The notes under the pieces are model-generated. The model worked only from the letters and a program-made list of their open reading frames with translations. It did not search any database and had not been told where the DNA came from. The position numbers were made by a program, and so were the translations under genes. A stretch of DNA of 64,000 nt from an uncultured Acetatifactor sp. (GTDB lineage: Bacteria; Bacillota; Clostridia; Lachnospirales; Lachnospiraceae): assembly GCA_934426825.1 (NCBI GenBank), contig CAKRYI010000011.1, positions 12,942-76,941 on the forward strand, read 5' to 3'. Shown piece by piece: positions 52,562 to 60,820 of this stretch (position 1 is the stretch's first letter; every line of letters begins with the position of its first letter).

Positions 52562-52993
52562 TTGAATATTGCATCATTTTTAGTGCCCAAGGTGGAGGTA
52601 TCCTATCTGCGGAAGGATATGACAATCAGACAGGGACTTGAAAAATTAAAAAGAAGCGGCTATGCGGCGATTCCCGTCATTGACGAGGAAGACCGGTATG
52701 TGGGGGCAATCAGCGAGGGTGATTTTTTGTGGAATATTCTGGAGCACAATCAGTTTCTGGATGACATTACCATGAAAAAGTTAGAGTACATGACGCTGGG
52801 GGATATTATCCAGAGCGGAAAGGTCAGTCCGGTTTGTATCGATACGGATATGGAGCAGCTGCTCGGACAGGCGCAGATGCAGAACTTTGTGCCGGTTATC
52901 GACGACAGGGGCATTTTTATCGGAATTATTACCAGAAGTGATATTATCAAATATTTTGTAAAGAAGCAGCTGGACAGTGCGGAAGGCTTGTAG
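52562..52993 (+). CDS. CBS-domain pair protein
   Basis: 143 residues, TTG start behind AAAGGAGTATAGCG. Two CBS domains are visible. The first covers about residues 15-65 (LRKDMTIRQGLEKLKRSGYAAIPVIDEEDRYVGAISEGDF). The second covers about residues 80-135 (YMTLGDIIQSGKVSPVCIDTDMEQ, then MQNFVPVIDDRGIFIGIITRSDI). CBS pairs bind adenosyl compounds (AMP, ATP, SAM, c-di-AMP) and act as sensors attached to a partner. No partner domain is present, so it should bind a separate protein. The use of TTG suggests low expression. It precedes apt, an adenine-metabolism gene, but apt has its own promoter. Confidence 0.92.
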   Translation: MNIASFLVPKVEVSYLRKDMTIRQGLEKLKRSGYAAIPVIDEEDRYVGAISEGDFLWNILEHNQFLDDITMKKLEYMTLGDIIQSGKVSPVCIDTDMEQLLGQAQMQNFVPVIDDRGIFIGIITRSDIIKYFVKKQLDSAEGL

Positions 52994-53002
52994 GCGCACA
53001 TT

Positions 53003-53031
53003 TTGACTTTATTTATGAAAAAATATATAAT
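53003..53031 (+). promoter_or_regulatory. Promoter of apt-rel-MBL-hemZ
   Basis: TTGACT (53003-53008), 17-base spacer and perfect TATAAT (53026-53031). It fixes the transcript start near 53038 and therefore the apt start at 53073, not 53040. Confidence 0.8.
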
Positions 53032-53072
53032 GGGATAAAATGGTTTTAGGAAAGAAAGGATGCGTGCGGATT

Positions 53073-53597
53073 ATGAAAAAACTGGAAGAGTACGTCAGAA
53101 CAATACCGGATTTTCCGGAGAAGGGAATTATGTTCCGGGATGTGACAAGTGTATTGCAGGATGCGGATGGACTGCATTTGGCGATTGATACCATGGAGGA
53201 TTTGGTAAAGGACTTGGATTACGATGTGGTAGTGGGACCGGAATCCCGTGGATTTATTTTCGGAACTCCTATTGCATACAATAACAGAAAGCCCTTTGTA
53301 CTGATTCGCAAAAAGGGTAAACTTCCCTGTGAGACAGTGGCTATGACCTATGATTTGGAGTACGGTCAGGCAACTATCGAAATGCACAAGGACAGTATCA
53401 AACCCGGACAGAAGGTTCTGATTGTGGACGATTTGATTGCAACAGGCGGAACCACAGAGGCTATGATTAAATTGATTGAATCTTTGGGCGGCAAGGTCGT
53501 CGGCGTGGTTGTTCTTATGGAACTGGCAGGTCTGAAAGGACGCGAGCGCATTGCCGGATACAGACTGGATTCGGCGATTTGCTATCCCGGAAAATAA
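53073..53597 (+). CDS. apt: Adenine phosphoribosyltransferase
   Basis: Salvage enzyme: adenine plus PRPP gives AMP. 174 residues starting MKKLEEYVRTIPDFPEKGIMFRD, the family N-terminus with PDFPEKGI. The PRPP loop is VLIVDDLIATGGTTEA (acidic pair, GTT). The adenine-binding flexible loop region LIRKKGKLPCETVAMTYDLEYG is complete. The catalytic glutamate lies in VLIVDDL or the neighbouring LEYG segment as in the family. It is the first gene after a strong promoter; rel follows 28 bases later. Both act on purine nucleotides. Confidence 0.96.
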   Translation: MKKLEEYVRTIPDFPEKGIMFRDVTSVLQDADGLHLAIDTMEDLVKDLDYDVVVGPESRGFIFGTPIAYNNRKPFVLIRKKGKLPCETVAMTYDLEYGQATIEMHKDSIKPGQKVLIVDDLIATGGTTEAMIKLIESLGGKVVGVVVLMELAGLKGRERIAGYRLDSAICYPGK

Positions 53598-53625
53598 AAA
53601 GAGCTTTTATAAAGAGTGAGATTTT

Positions 53626-55932
53626 ATGACAGAAGAAAAGAAAGATGTCATTTTTGATGATGGGAAAATGAATGAGGCGCAGGAATTTGTGAATCCGGAT
53701 GAGTTATATCGGGAGCTTATTCAGCGTGTGCGGAAATATCACCCCAGTGATGATATTTCCATGATTGAGAAAGCCTACAAAGTTGCCGGCGAGGCACACA
53801 AAAACCAGTTCCGCAAGTCAGGGGAACCGTACATTATCCACCCGTTAAATGTGGCAATTATCCTTGCAGACCTTGAGCTGGATAAGGAAACCATAGTTGC
53901 CGGAATCCTCCATGACGTCGTGGAGGACACGGTGATGACGGACGAGGATTTGAGACGGGAATTCGGCGAAGATGTGGCGCAGCTGGTGGACGGCGTGACA
54001 AAGCTGGAGAAAATTCCGCTCTCCGGCGGGGTGGAACAGTCAGATGCAAAGCTGGAAATGCAGGCAGAAAATCTGCGTAAAATGTTTCTTGCCATGGCGA
54101 AGGACATCCGCGTGATTATGATTAAGTTAGCGGACCGTCTGCATAATATGAGAACTCTGAAATATAAGACACCGGAGAGCCAGCAGAGAATCGCCAAGGA
54201 GACATTGGAGATTTATTGTCCCATCGCACAGAGACTCGGCATCAGCAAGATTAAAGTAGAACTGGATGATTTATCTTTAAAATATCTGGAGCCGGATATT
54301 TACTATGATTTAGTGGATAAAATTGCCGTGCGCAAAAGCGTGCGGGAAAAGTATATTCAGGGAATCGTGGATGAGGTCAGCGAACACATTGCCAATGCGG
54401 GTATCAAGGCGAAGGTGGACGGACGCGTCAAACACTTTTTCAGTATTTATAAGAAAATGAAAAACCAGCACAAGACGCTGGATCAGATTTACGACTTGTT
54501 TGCCGTGCGTATAATTGTGGATACCGTGAAGGACTGTTATGCGGCGCTGGGTGTGATTCATGAAATGTATAAACCCATTCCCGGACGTTTTAAGGATTAT
54601 ATTGCCATGCCCAAAGCAAATATGTACCAGTCCCTCCACACCACGCTAATCGGAAGCAACGGACAGCCCTTTGAGGTGCAGATTCGTACCTTTGAAATGC
54701 ACAAGGCTGCAGAATATGGTATTGCGGCGCACTGGAAGTACAAGGAAGCATCCGACGGCAAGAAGGTGGAGACACAGGAGGAGGAAAAACTGGTATGGCT
54801 GCGCCAGATTCTGGAGTGGCAGCGGGATATGTCCGACAATAAGGAATTCATGAATCTGTTAAAGAACGATTTGGACTTGTTCTCGGACAGCGTGTACTGC
54901 TTTACGCCTACCGGTGAGGTGAAGAACCTTCCTGCCGGTTCCACACCCATTGATTTTGCTTACAGTATTCACTCTGCTGTGGGAAATAAGATGGTGGGAG
55001 CGAGAGTAAACGGCAAGCTGGTTACCATTGATTACGAAATCAAAAACGGCGACCGGATTGAAATTATCACCTCGCAAAACTCCAAGGGTCCCAGCCGGGA
55101 CTGGCTGAATGTGGTCAAGAGTACCCAGGCAAAGAATAAGATTAACCAGTGGTTTAAGGCAGAATTAAAAGAGGATAATATATTCAAGGGAAAGGATTTG
55201 CTGGCAAATTACTGCAAGTCCAAATCCATTAATCAGTCCGCACTGATGGTTCCGGCATACATGGACGTGGTAATGAGAAAGTATGGATTCCGTGACTGGG
55301 ATTCCGTGCTTGCGGCGATTGGACACGGTGCCCTGAAAGAAGGGCAGATTGTCAACAAAATGCAGGAGCTCTATGAGAGAGACCACAAAAAGGAACTGAG
55401 CAACGAGGAAGTTCTGGCAAGCATTGCGGAGGCTTCCGCAGCACAGACCGGAAAGCCCGCCGCCATGAAATCCAAGAGCGGAATCGTGGTGAAGGGAATT
55501 GCGGATTTGTCCGTGAGATTTTCCAAATGCTGTTCGCCGGTACCGGGGGATGAAATTGTAGGTTTTGTCACCAGAGGAAGAGGGATTTCCATTCACCGAA
55601 CGGACTGCATTAATATCCTGAATCTGCCGGAAATGGACCGCTCCAGATTGATTGATGCGGAATGGCAGGCTCCGGAAAATGCCGAGACGGAGAAATATAC
55701 GGCGGAGATTAAAATCTTTGCCAATAACCGAAACGGTCTCTTGGCGGATATTTCCAAGGCGCTTACGGAGAAAAATATTAACATTCTCAGTATGAACACA
55801 CGAACCAGCAAGCAGGGACTGGCTACTCTGCAGACTACTTTTGAAATCCGCAGCCGTGAGGAACTGAATCGTGTGATTGATAAGATTCGCGGAATTGAAA
55901 GTGTCATTGATATAGAAAGGACAACCGGCTGA
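53626..55932 (+). CDS. relA: Bifunctional (p)ppGpp synthetase/hydrolase (Rel)
   Basis: Long RSH enzyme, 768 residues, that makes (p)ppGpp from ATP and GTP or GDP on amino acid starvation and also degrades it. The HD hydrolase domain (about residues 40-190) has HPLNVAIILADLELDKETIVAGILHDVVEDT with the HD pair and ADRLHNMRTL. The synthetase domain (about 240-360) has RVKHFFSIYKKM, DLFAVRIIV and MPKANMYQSLHTT. A TGS domain follows (VYCFTPTGEVKNLPAGSTPIDFAY), then helical and zinc-finger-like parts (FSKCCSPVPGDEIVGFVTRGRGISIHRTDC) and the ACT domain (IKIFANNRNGLLADISKAL). All catalytic regions appear intact, so it is bifunctional. The stop overlaps the next ATG. Confidence 0.96.
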   Translation: MTEEKKDVIFDDGKMNEAQEFVNPDELYRELIQRVRKYHPSDDISMIEKAYKVAGEAHKNQFRKSGEPYIIHPLNVAIILADLELDKETIVAGILHDVVEDTVMTDEDLRREFGEDVAQLVDGVTKLEKIPLSGGVEQSDAKLEMQAENLRKMFLAMAKDIRVIMIKLADRLHNMRTLKYKTPESQQRIAKETLEIYCPIAQRLGISKIKVELDDLSLKYLEPDIYYDLVDKIAVRKSVREKYIQGIVDEVSEHIANAGIKAKVDGRVKHFFSIYKKMKNQHKTLDQIYDLFAVRIIVDTVKDCYAALGVIHEMYKPIPGRFKDYIAMPKANMYQSLHTTLIGSNGQPFEVQIRTFEMHKAAEYGIAAHWKYKEASDGKKVETQEEEKLVWLRQILEWQRDMSDNKEFMNLLKNDLDLFSDSVYCFTPTGEVKNLPAGSTPIDFAYSIHSAVGNKMVGARVNGKLVTIDYEIKNGDRIEIITSQNSKGPSRDWLNVVKSTQAKNKINQWFKAELKEDNIFKGKDLLANYCKSKSINQSALMVPAYMDVVMRKYGFRDWDSVLAAIGHGALKEGQIVNKMQELYERDHKKELSNEEVLASIAEASAAQTGKPAAMKSKSGIVVKGIADLSVRFSKCCSPVPGDEIVGFVTRGRGISIHRTDCINILNLPEMDRSRLIDAEWQAPENAETEKYTAEIKIFANNRNGLLADISKALTEKNINILSMNTRTSKQGLATLQTTFEIRSREELNRVIDKIRGIESVIDIERTTG

Positions 55933-56594
55933 TGTCAGAATTAAAAATCGGACGCATGGTACTGGGAATGTACCAGACAAACTGCTATTTTTTATACAGG
56001 ACGGGAACACAGGAAGCGATTGTGGTAGACCCGGCAGACCACGGGGATAAGATTGCGGATGCTTTGAAGCGCAATGGATTTCATGTGGCGGGAATCCTCA
56101 TTACCCATGGACATTTTGACCATATCTGGGGATGCGAGGAGCTGAAAGAGGCAGCAAATGCGGATGCGAAAGAAAGAGGAGCGGAGCCGGTAAAGGTATA
56201 TGCCTGTGAGGCGGAGCGTGCGCTCCTTCTCGATACCCACATGAATGTTTCCGCGCAGATGCACAGACCGTGCAGCGTGGAAGCTGATGTGTATGTGAAG
56301 GACGGCGATGAGATTACCATAGCGGGAATTACCTGCAAAGTGATTGCAACACCGGGACACACGGAAGGCGGCTGCTGTTACTATTTTGCGGAGGCTGGAA
56401 TTTTAGTGTGCGGGGATACGCTGTTTCAGGAATCCGTGGGACGCTCGGATTTTCCCACGGGAAGCGGCAGTGCGCTGATTCGCTCCATAAAAGAAAAACT
56501 GTTTCCTTTGCCGGATGACACACTGGTTTATCCCGGACACGGTGACAGCACAACCATAGGGCACGAAAAGAAATACAATCCGTTCTGTGTATAG
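55932..56594 (+). CDS. MBL-fold metallohydrolase (glyoxalase II-like)
   Basis: Beta-lactamase-fold hydrolase, 220 residues, starting within the rel stop (TGATG). The metal-binding motif is ILITHGHFDHIWGCEE (HxHxDH), with a further histidine in VIATPGHTEGGCCYYF and an aspartate in ILVCGDTLFQ. The last histidine lies in LVYPGHGDSTTIG. These define the hydroxyacylglutathione-hydrolase-like group with two metals. There is no signal peptide. rel, this gene and hemZ form a compact operon as in many Clostridia and Bacilli. The natural substrate is unknown. Confidence 0.92.
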   Translation: MSELKIGRMVLGMYQTNCYFLYRTGTQEAIVVDPADHGDKIADALKRNGFHVAGILITHGHFDHIWGCEELKEAANADAKERGAEPVKVYACEAERALLLDTHMNVSAQMHRPCSVEADVYVKDGDEITIAGITCKVIATPGHTEGGCCYYFAEAGILVCGDTLFQESVGRSDFPTGSGSALIRSIKEKLFPLPDDTLVYPGHGDSTTIGHEKKYNPFCV

Positions 56595-56620
56595 AATCGG
56601 TTGAGCAGTTGGGAGTTAAA

Positions 56621-58063
56621 ATGCTTGTAGTAGAGATTAACAGAGCAAATTTTGAATATGATGTACATTCCATCGTAAAGGCGTTTTATGCGGAGGAACA
56701 GGTGACGGTACTCACACCGCAGACCGGCGAGGACAAGAGGGCAAAGTTAACGGAAAATGTTGCGATTGCCATAGAATTAAAAGACGATGGAGCGGCAGTT
56801 AAAATCGCACAGGATGAATATGAGTGGGAATGGAACCGTGAGGAAGTCTACAAGGATGGCTTTAAGCGGTTCCTTTATCGTACCCTGTGTCAGGTGACGG
56901 GAAAAACATTGCCATGGGGGAATCTCACCGGGATTCGTCCCACTAAAATTGCATATGGAATGTTGGAAGAAGGAAAAACGCAACAGGAGATTCTGGACTT
57001 TTACGAGAAAGAACATTATGTGAGCAGGGAAAAAGCTAAGCTCAGCATTGATATAGCGGAACGTGAGAGAAAACTGCTTGCAAATGTACATTACCGGAAC
57101 GGTTACAGCTTATATATCGGAATCCCGTTCTGCCCGACCACCTGCCTGTATTGTTCTTTTACGTCCTACCCTATAGCGGGATACCGCAAAATGGTAGATT
57201 CCTATGTGGATGCGGTTATCCGGGAAATGGAGTATGTGTCGGAGGCTTTCAAAGATAAAATATTGGACAGCGTGTATATCGGCGGGGGAACCCCCACCAC
57301 ATTGGAGGCGGAGCAGTTAGACAGGCTGATAGGCAGCCTGAAAAGTCTGTTTGATTTTTCCACGGTACAGGAGTTTACGGTGGAGGCAGGACGCGCGGAC
57401 AGTATTACGGAAGAAAAGCTGAAGGTGCTGCATTGTCATGGCGTGAGCCGCATTTCCGTCAATCCGCAGACCATGAAGCAGGAGACACTGGACGCTATCG
57501 GCAGAAAGGCAAGCGTGGAACAGGTGCTTGCGGCATACAAACTTGCAAGAGAAGTGGGATTTGACAATATCAATATGGATTTGATACTGGGGCTTCCGGG
57601 AGAACTGGAGGCAGATGTGCAGAATACCATCGATAAAGTGGTGGAACTAAGTCCGGACAGCCTGACAGTACATTCCCTTGCCATAAAGCGAGCGGCGAAA
57701 CTGAATCAGTGGATTCAGGAAAACGGCGTCTCCATGCTGCACAACACGGACGAGACCATGCGGATAGCGGCGGAGGGAGCAGGAAGGCTCGGCATGAACC
57801 CCTATTACCTGTATCGCCAGAAAAATATGTCCGGCAATTTTGAAAATGTGGGCTACGCCAGACCGGGAAAACTGGGACTGTATAATATTCTGATTATGGA
57901 GGAGAAACAGACAATCGTGGCTCTGGGCGCGGGAAGCATTACTAAGAGAGTCTTTCCGGATGGAAGGATTGAAAGATGCGACAATGTGAAGGATGTGGGA
58001 TTGTATATCGATAAGATTGAGGAAATGATACAGCGCAAACAGCAGTTATTCTCAGAAGAATAG
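56621..58063 (+). CDS. hemZ: Coproporphyrinogen III oxidase-like radical SAM enzyme HemZ
   Basis: Radical SAM protein of 480 residues. The ATG at 56621 follows GGGAG by five bases; TTG at 56609 is rejected because it precedes that site. The first 165 residues form the HemZ-specific N-terminal domain (TGKTLPWGNLTGIRPTKIAYGM). The cluster motif is CPTTCLYCSF with Cys171, Cys175 and Cys178, the CxxxCxxC that binds [4Fe-4S]. YIGGGTPTTLEAEQ follows, with further HemN-like segments and the C-terminal domain. In the family HemZ/HemN-type proteins oxidise coproporphyrinogen without oxygen, but many HemZ in Clostridia occur without a full heme pathway and may have another role. No heme genes are present in the window. 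Confidence 0.9.
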   Translation: MLVVEINRANFEYDVHSIVKAFYAEEQVTVLTPQTGEDKRAKLTENVAIAIELKDDGAAVKIAQDEYEWEWNREEVYKDGFKRFLYRTLCQVTGKTLPWGNLTGIRPTKIAYGMLEEGKTQQEILDFYEKEHYVSREKAKLSIDIAERERKLLANVHYRNGYSLYIGIPFCPTTCLYCSFTSYPIAGYRKMVDSYVDAVIREMEYVSEAFKDKILDSVYIGGGTPTTLEAEQLDRLIGSLKSLFDFSTVQEFTVEAGRADSITEEKLKVLHCHGVSRISVNPQTMKQETLDAIGRKASVEQVLAAYKLAREVGFDNINMDLILGLPGELEADVQNTIDKVVELSPDSLTVHSLAIKRAAKLNQWIQENGVSMLHNTDETMRIAAEGAGRLGMNPYYLYRQKNMSGNFENVGYARPGKLGLYNILIMEEKQTIVALGAGSITKRVFPDGRIERCDNVKDVGLYIDKIEEMIQRKQQLFSEE

Positions 58064-58164
58064 CTGGATTTTCAATAAAATAGTATAACATGTTATGGAA
58101 AAATGAGTACAACAAAACCGCACAGGTGCAACAAGTTGTTACTCGTGACAGTAACATGGAAACC

Positions 58165-58202
58165 AAAGGACATTTCTAATTACTTAGGAATGTCCCTTTT
58201 TC
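58165..58202 (+). terminator. Terminator after hemZ
   Basis: GGACATT pairs with AATGTCC across a 14-base loop, with an A-rich 5' side and CCTTTTT after it (58165-58202). Confidence 0.65.
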
Positions 58203-58253
58203 GCTTTCTAATTGTCGTACAAGAACTAGGCAGTTCATCTATACTTGTTTTAT

Positions 58254-58319
58254 GCACAAGACAAAAATGACCGAAAATCGTTCTGCGCACAAGACAAAAA
58301 TGACCATAAATTGTTCTGT
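58254..58319. repeat. 33-bp tandem duplication encoding an 11-residue repeat on the minus strand
   Basis: Two 33-base units (58254-58286 and 58287-58319) share 29 of 33 bases, beginning GCACAAGACAAAAATGACC. A partial third unit (AAAAGACA) follows. On the minus strand a 60-codon open frame (58180-58362) reads the repeat as RTIYGHFCLV and RTIFGHFCLV. No ribosome site supports that frame, so it is listed as a repeat and not as a gene. Confidence 0.75.
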
Positions 58320-58407
58320 GGAAAAGACATATGTATGAAAAATAAAAATCTCCGTACATCAACTGCCAAAGATATTACAGCCATACATTATCTTTAAATA
58401 AATTCTC

Positions 58408-58457
58408 TTGACAAATAAACGCTCGTTTACTATGCTGAAACTGTGAACGAACGTTTA
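58408..58457 (+). promoter_or_regulatory. TetR promoter with two operator palindromes
   Basis: TTGACA (58408-58413), 17-base spacer, TATGCT (58431-58436). A perfect palindrome TAAACG-CT-CGTTTA lies in the spacer (58416-58429), and a second with one mismatch, TGAACG-AA-CGTTTA, lies at 58444-58457 after the -10. The centres are 28 bases apart. Autorepression by the TetR protein encoded next is the obvious reading. Confidence 0.8.
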
Positions 58458-58474
58458 CGCAGGAGGTGATTACA

Positions 58475-59065
58475 ATGGGCAACACGAAGGAAGATATTTT
58501 ACTTGCATCGCTTCAGCTGTTTTCAAGGGACGGATATGAGGCGGTGTCGGTCAGCCAGATAGCGGGAGAACTTGGCATGACAAAGGGAGCCTTGTACAGA
58601 CACTATCAGAACAAGAGAGATATTTTTTTGCATATAGTCAAACGGATGGAGGAAAAGGACTCCGAGCAGGCGGAGGGGTATGATATGCCGGAAGGTCAGG
58701 TAAGTGATATGCCTGAAAAGTATCAGAAAGCATCTGTGGCAGATTTTATAGGTTACAGTAAATCCATGTTTACCTATTGGACGGAGGATGATTTTGCCTC
58801 TTCTTTCCGGAAAATGCTTACACTGGAGCAGTTTCGAAATGATGAGATGCAGGAGCTGTATCAGCAGTATCTGGTTGCCGGTCCGGCAGGATATGTGAAG
58901 GATTTGTTTGAAAGCATGGGCATGGAAAACGCCGGGAACAGGGCATTTCAATTTTATGCAAATATGTTTTTCTTTTATAGTCTGTATGACGGAGCTTCCG
59001 ATAAGGAGCAAGTAAGAAAACAGTTTGACGAGGCAATGAATGCCATGGCAGAGGAATTAGGATAA
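58475..59065 (+). CDS. TetR-family transcriptional regulator (1)
   Basis: 196 residues. The ATG at 58475 follows AGGAGGTGATTACA. The N-terminal helix-turn-helix (EDILLASLQLFSRDGYEAVSVSQIAGELGMTKGALYRHYQNKRDIF) is textbook TetR. The C-terminal ligand domain covers about residues 60-196. Two palindromes cover its promoter. Its stop overlaps the start of the rsgA remnant (TAATG), so that gene would be co-regulated if it were intact. The ligand is unknown. Confidence 0.93.
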   Translation: MGNTKEDILLASLQLFSRDGYEAVSVSQIAGELGMTKGALYRHYQNKRDIFLHIVKRMEEKDSEQAEGYDMPEGQVSDMPEKYQKASVADFIGYSKSMFTYWTEDDFASSFRKMLTLEQFRNDEMQELYQQYLVAGPAGYVKDLFESMGMENAGNRAFQFYANMFFFYSLYDGASDKEQVRKQFDEAMNAMAEELG

Positions 59066-59954
59066 TGGACAGTAATGAGGAAAAGAAGGACAAAAGGCGG
59101 TTAATGCAGTGGGGAGCCGGTGAGGAATATTATGAAATGGCGGCAGGATACCCGGAATACGAACTGGCAAGGGTGGTATCGCAGGAGAAAGATTTCTACC
59201 GTCTGGTTATGGACAGGGAAGAATGTTTTGCGAGAGTTTCCGGAAAATTCCGGTATGAAGCCGGTACAGTATCAGAATTTCCCGCGGTAGGTGATTTCGT
59301 TCTCGCAAAATATACTGCAAAGGAAGAGGCTGCGGTGATTCACAAACTTCTACCGAGAAAAAGTGTTTTTATTCGGAAAGCAGCGGGAACGGGTTCTGTG
59401 GAACAGGTTGTTGCATCGAACATAGATACCGTATTTTTATGTATGTCTTTGAATAAGGATTTCAATATCAGGAGACTGGAGCGGTATCTGTCTATCGCAT
59501 GGGACAGCGGCGCGGTTCCGGTAGTTGTTTTGACAAAAACGGATTTGTGCGAGGATTTGGAAAGCAGAAAGCAGGAAATAGAAAATGCAGCAATGGGAGT
59601 TTCCGTCGTTGAGACGTCGGGACTGACGGAGGAGGGAACCCGGCAGATTTATCCCTATCTCAATAGCGGAAAGACGGTGGCTTTTCTTGGCTCTTCCGGC
59701 GTGGGAAAATCCACATTGATTAACAGGCTACTTGGAGAGGAACGCCTGCAAACAGGGGCGTTGCGTGGCGATGACAAGGGCAGACATACCACGACTCACA
59801 GAGAATTGTTTTTCCTTCCGGGCAGAGGAATGGTGATTGATACCCCCGGAATGAGAGAGTTGGGAATGTGGAAGATTCGGCAAATTATCTGGCGGCAAAG
59901 AAAAAGAAATTCAAAGAGATTGCCCGGTATAACAAAAAGAATATAAAAAGGTAG
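59065..59954 (+). pseudogene. Decayed rsgA-type GTPase, out-of-frame internal deletion of the zinc domain
   Basis: Reads as the ribosome-maturation GTPase RsgA over most of its length. The OB domain lies in residues about 30-100, then the circularly permuted GTPase with TKTDL (G4), a G1 loop GSSGVGKST at about residue 210, and DTPGMRELGMW. After LGMWK the frame reads RQIIWRQRKRNSKR and stops at 59946. In the next frame, from 59874, it reads DSANYLAAKKKKFKEIARY and ends at 59954, exactly the normal C-terminal helix of the family. The roughly 70 residues of the Cys/His zinc domain that should lie between are missing. The simplest reading is a deletion that also shifted the frame. A truncated protein with GTPase motifs could still be made; its function would be impaired. 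Confidence 0.8.
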
Positions 59955-59989
59955 CGAAACTACCGGAAACAAAGGATATGGAGGAACAA

Positions 59990-60080
59990 AGATTGAAAAA
60001 TAAAATTTTTCAATCACGAGATTTGTGTCTGCGCGCACTTGACACAAACTCGCTATGCGCAAAGAACGTGCGCAGAAATG
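59990..60080 (+). repeat. 91-bp structured dispersed repeat, copy B
   Basis: Plus-strand copy, 89 of 91 bases identical to copy A (51007-51097). Here the TTTGTGTC/GACACAAA stem is perfect at eight base pairs, where copy A has a mismatch. The repeat starts 35 bases after the end of the rsgA remnant and ends eight bases before the GNAT start codon, again in the orientation of the downstream gene. Confidence 0.9.
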
Positions 60081-60088
60081 AGGAAAAA

Positions 60089-60715
60089 ATGGATAAGAAT
60101 CATATTATCATTCGTTTAGAGAAGAAAGAAGAACAGAGAGAGGTTGAAAATCTTGTAAGGGAAAGTTTTTGGAATGTGTACCGTCCGGGATGTCTGGAGC
60201 ACTATGTGTTGCATCAGCTCAGAAATGACGAGGCATTTGTCCCGGAACTTGATTTTGTTATGGAGCAGGATGGCGAATTGATTGGTCAGAACATGTTTAT
60301 GAGGACCTGTATTCAGGCAGATGACGGGAGAAAGATTCCGATTATGACAATGGGACCTATCTGCATTACGCCGAAGTTAAAGAGGATGGGGTATGGAAAG
60401 ATTTTGCTGGACTATTCATTGGAAAAAGCGGCGGAATTAGGATGCGGAGCACTTTGCTTTGAAGGAAATATTGATTTCTACGGTAAGAGCGGCTTTCGGC
60501 CTGCCAGTGAGTTTCATATCCGGTATCATGGTCTTAAGGAGGGCGAGGATGCTTCTTTCTTTTTGTGCAAAGAGTTAATACCGGGGTATCTGGACGGCGT
60601 TACCGGAGAGTATGCGACACCGTCTGGGTATCTGGTGGATGAAAAGGATGCGGAAAGTTTTGACAAGGCATTTTCCTATAAAGAGAAAAAAAGAATGCCT
60701 GGACAAATTTTCTAA
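60089..60715 (+). CDS. GNAT-family N-acetyltransferase
   Basis: 208 residues. The open frame extends to 59978, but those 37 codons are the translated 91-bp repeat; ATG at 60089 follows GAGGA and starts MDKNHIIIRLEKKEEQRE. Acetyl-CoA motif A is recognisable as GPICITPKLKRMGYGKILLDYSLEKA (R/Q-x-x-G-x-G/A type), and motif B as LCFEGNIDFYGKSGFRPASEF. This is the YhbS-like group, which often acylates small molecules or tRNA-linked substrates; the substrate here is unknown. The downstream gene has a separate promoter. The repeat would form the entire leader. Confidence 0.88.
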   Translation: MDKNHIIIRLEKKEEQREVENLVRESFWNVYRPGCLEHYVLHQLRNDEAFVPELDFVMEQDGELIGQNMFMRTCIQADDGRKIPIMTMGPICITPKLKRMGYGKILLDYSLEKAAELGCGALCFEGNIDFYGKSGFRPASEFHIRYHGLKEGEDASFFLCKELIPGYLDGVTGEYATPSGYLVDEKDAESFDKAFSYKEKKRMPGQIF

Positions 60716-60731
60716 ATTGGGGAATTTTCAC

Positions 60732-60776
60732 TTGCATTTTAAGAGCGGTGTGTTATAATGGCTAACGAAAGGTAGC
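60732..60776 (+). promoter_or_regulatory. Promoter of the second TetR gene
   Basis: TTGCAT (60732-60737), 16-base spacer and TATAAT (60754-60759). GCTA-N8-TAGC (60761-60776) just downstream is a possible operator. The operator part is weak. Confidence 0.6.
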
Positions 60777-60820
60777 TAAAAGTAGAAAATACGGTAGTTT
60801 TTGAGAGGCGGAGGAATCAA

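Noticed and set aside
59978..60088. Longer GNAT start within the 91-bp repeat
   Set aside because: The extra 37 residues are merely repeat sequence also found before an unrelated gene; GAGGA and ATG at 60089 give a normal start.
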